Shown here: piece after piece, positions 54,338 to 54,363 of the stretch
How the letters are laid out: every line of letters begins with the position of its first letter
Numbering within the stretch: position 1 is the stretch's first letter
NCBI GenBank assembly: GCA_024400545.1
Contig: JAKSMO010000009.1
Span: forward strand, 1-54,363
Direction: 5' to 3'
Length of the DNA stretch: 54,363 bases
Source of the DNA: Bacteroidales bacterium
GTDB taxonomy: Bacteria; Bacteroidota; Bacteroidia; Bacteroidales; P3
The notes under the pieces: generated by a model
Database searches by the model: none
The model's input: the letters and a program-made list of their open reading frames with translations, nothing else
Told to the model about the DNA's origin: nothing
Translations under genes and position numbers: made by a program

Positions 54338-54363
54338 AAGGGGAGTCAAAGATGACTCCCCTT
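54338..54363 (-). terminator. Intrinsic terminator at the right edge
   Basis: AAGGGGAGTCA pairs with TGACTCCCCTT; on the minus strand the hairpin is followed by a long T run, so it likely ends a minus-strand gene lying beyond the window. Confidence 0.75.

Overview
The window looks like a chromosome segment of a gut- or rumen-type Bacteroidales (phylum Bacteroidota). The evidence is repeated TAnnTTTGC promoters, an rnfBCDGE cluster, proteins ending in type IX secretion (type B) C-terminal domains, SPOR and beta-barrel proteins, and the typical housekeeping gene forms. Core genes are moderately GC-rich. The first 12 kb is clearly more AT-rich and carries defence-type genes, so it reads as a horizontally acquired defence island. 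Genus cannot be fixed by eye.

Region 1 (1-8170, minus strand): the 5' part of a VOC/glyoxalase-fold gene is followed by a compact DNA phosphorothioation operon, transcribed right to left as dndC, dndD, a fusion of DndE to a HerA/FtsK-like ATPase, a ParB/Srx-like protein and a restriction-endonuclease-like protein. dndA, dndB and dndFGH are absent. A degenerate piece of an HNH-endonuclease-type gene lies in the leader upstream of dndC. Region 2 (8170-12300) is a repeat-rich spacer holding an 11-bp tandem array, a MITE-like palindrome and one arm of a 30-bp inverted repeat. It is followed by a promoter, an approximately 300-nt leader with several nested potential helices, and a two-gene cassette of an EcoRI-family adenine methyltransferase and a DUF262-HNH nuclease.

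Region 3 (12.6-18.6 kb): an MBOAT O-acyltransferase and an SGNH-like membrane-anchored partner (envelope polymer O-acylation), anmK (peptidoglycan recycling), and convergently hemW-meaB. Region 4 (18.6-23 kb): tRNA-Met(CAT), a secreted formylglycine-generating-enzyme-fold protein, a SPOR protein and a universal stress protein. Region 5 (23.3-27.8 kb): rnfB-C-D-G-E, without the expected rnfA. Region 6 (28-37.4 kb): a small secreted protein, two large T9SS cargo proteins, a Usp-like protein and a DUF362 lipoprotein.

Region 7 (37.9-54 kb) is housekeeping: dnaG, a sigma54 activator, aroA, topA, a multidomain glycosyltransferase, a beta-barrel protein, coaD, recG (no canonical start codon visible), a GNAT acetyltransferase, mltG, the SRP RNA, a ZIP transporter and prfB. 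The last 300 bp may encode a small RNA on the minus strand.

The most novel-looking items are the phosphorothioation operon with its DndE-ATPase fusion and unusual companion genes, and the structured leader in front of the methyltransferase/DUF262-HNH pair.
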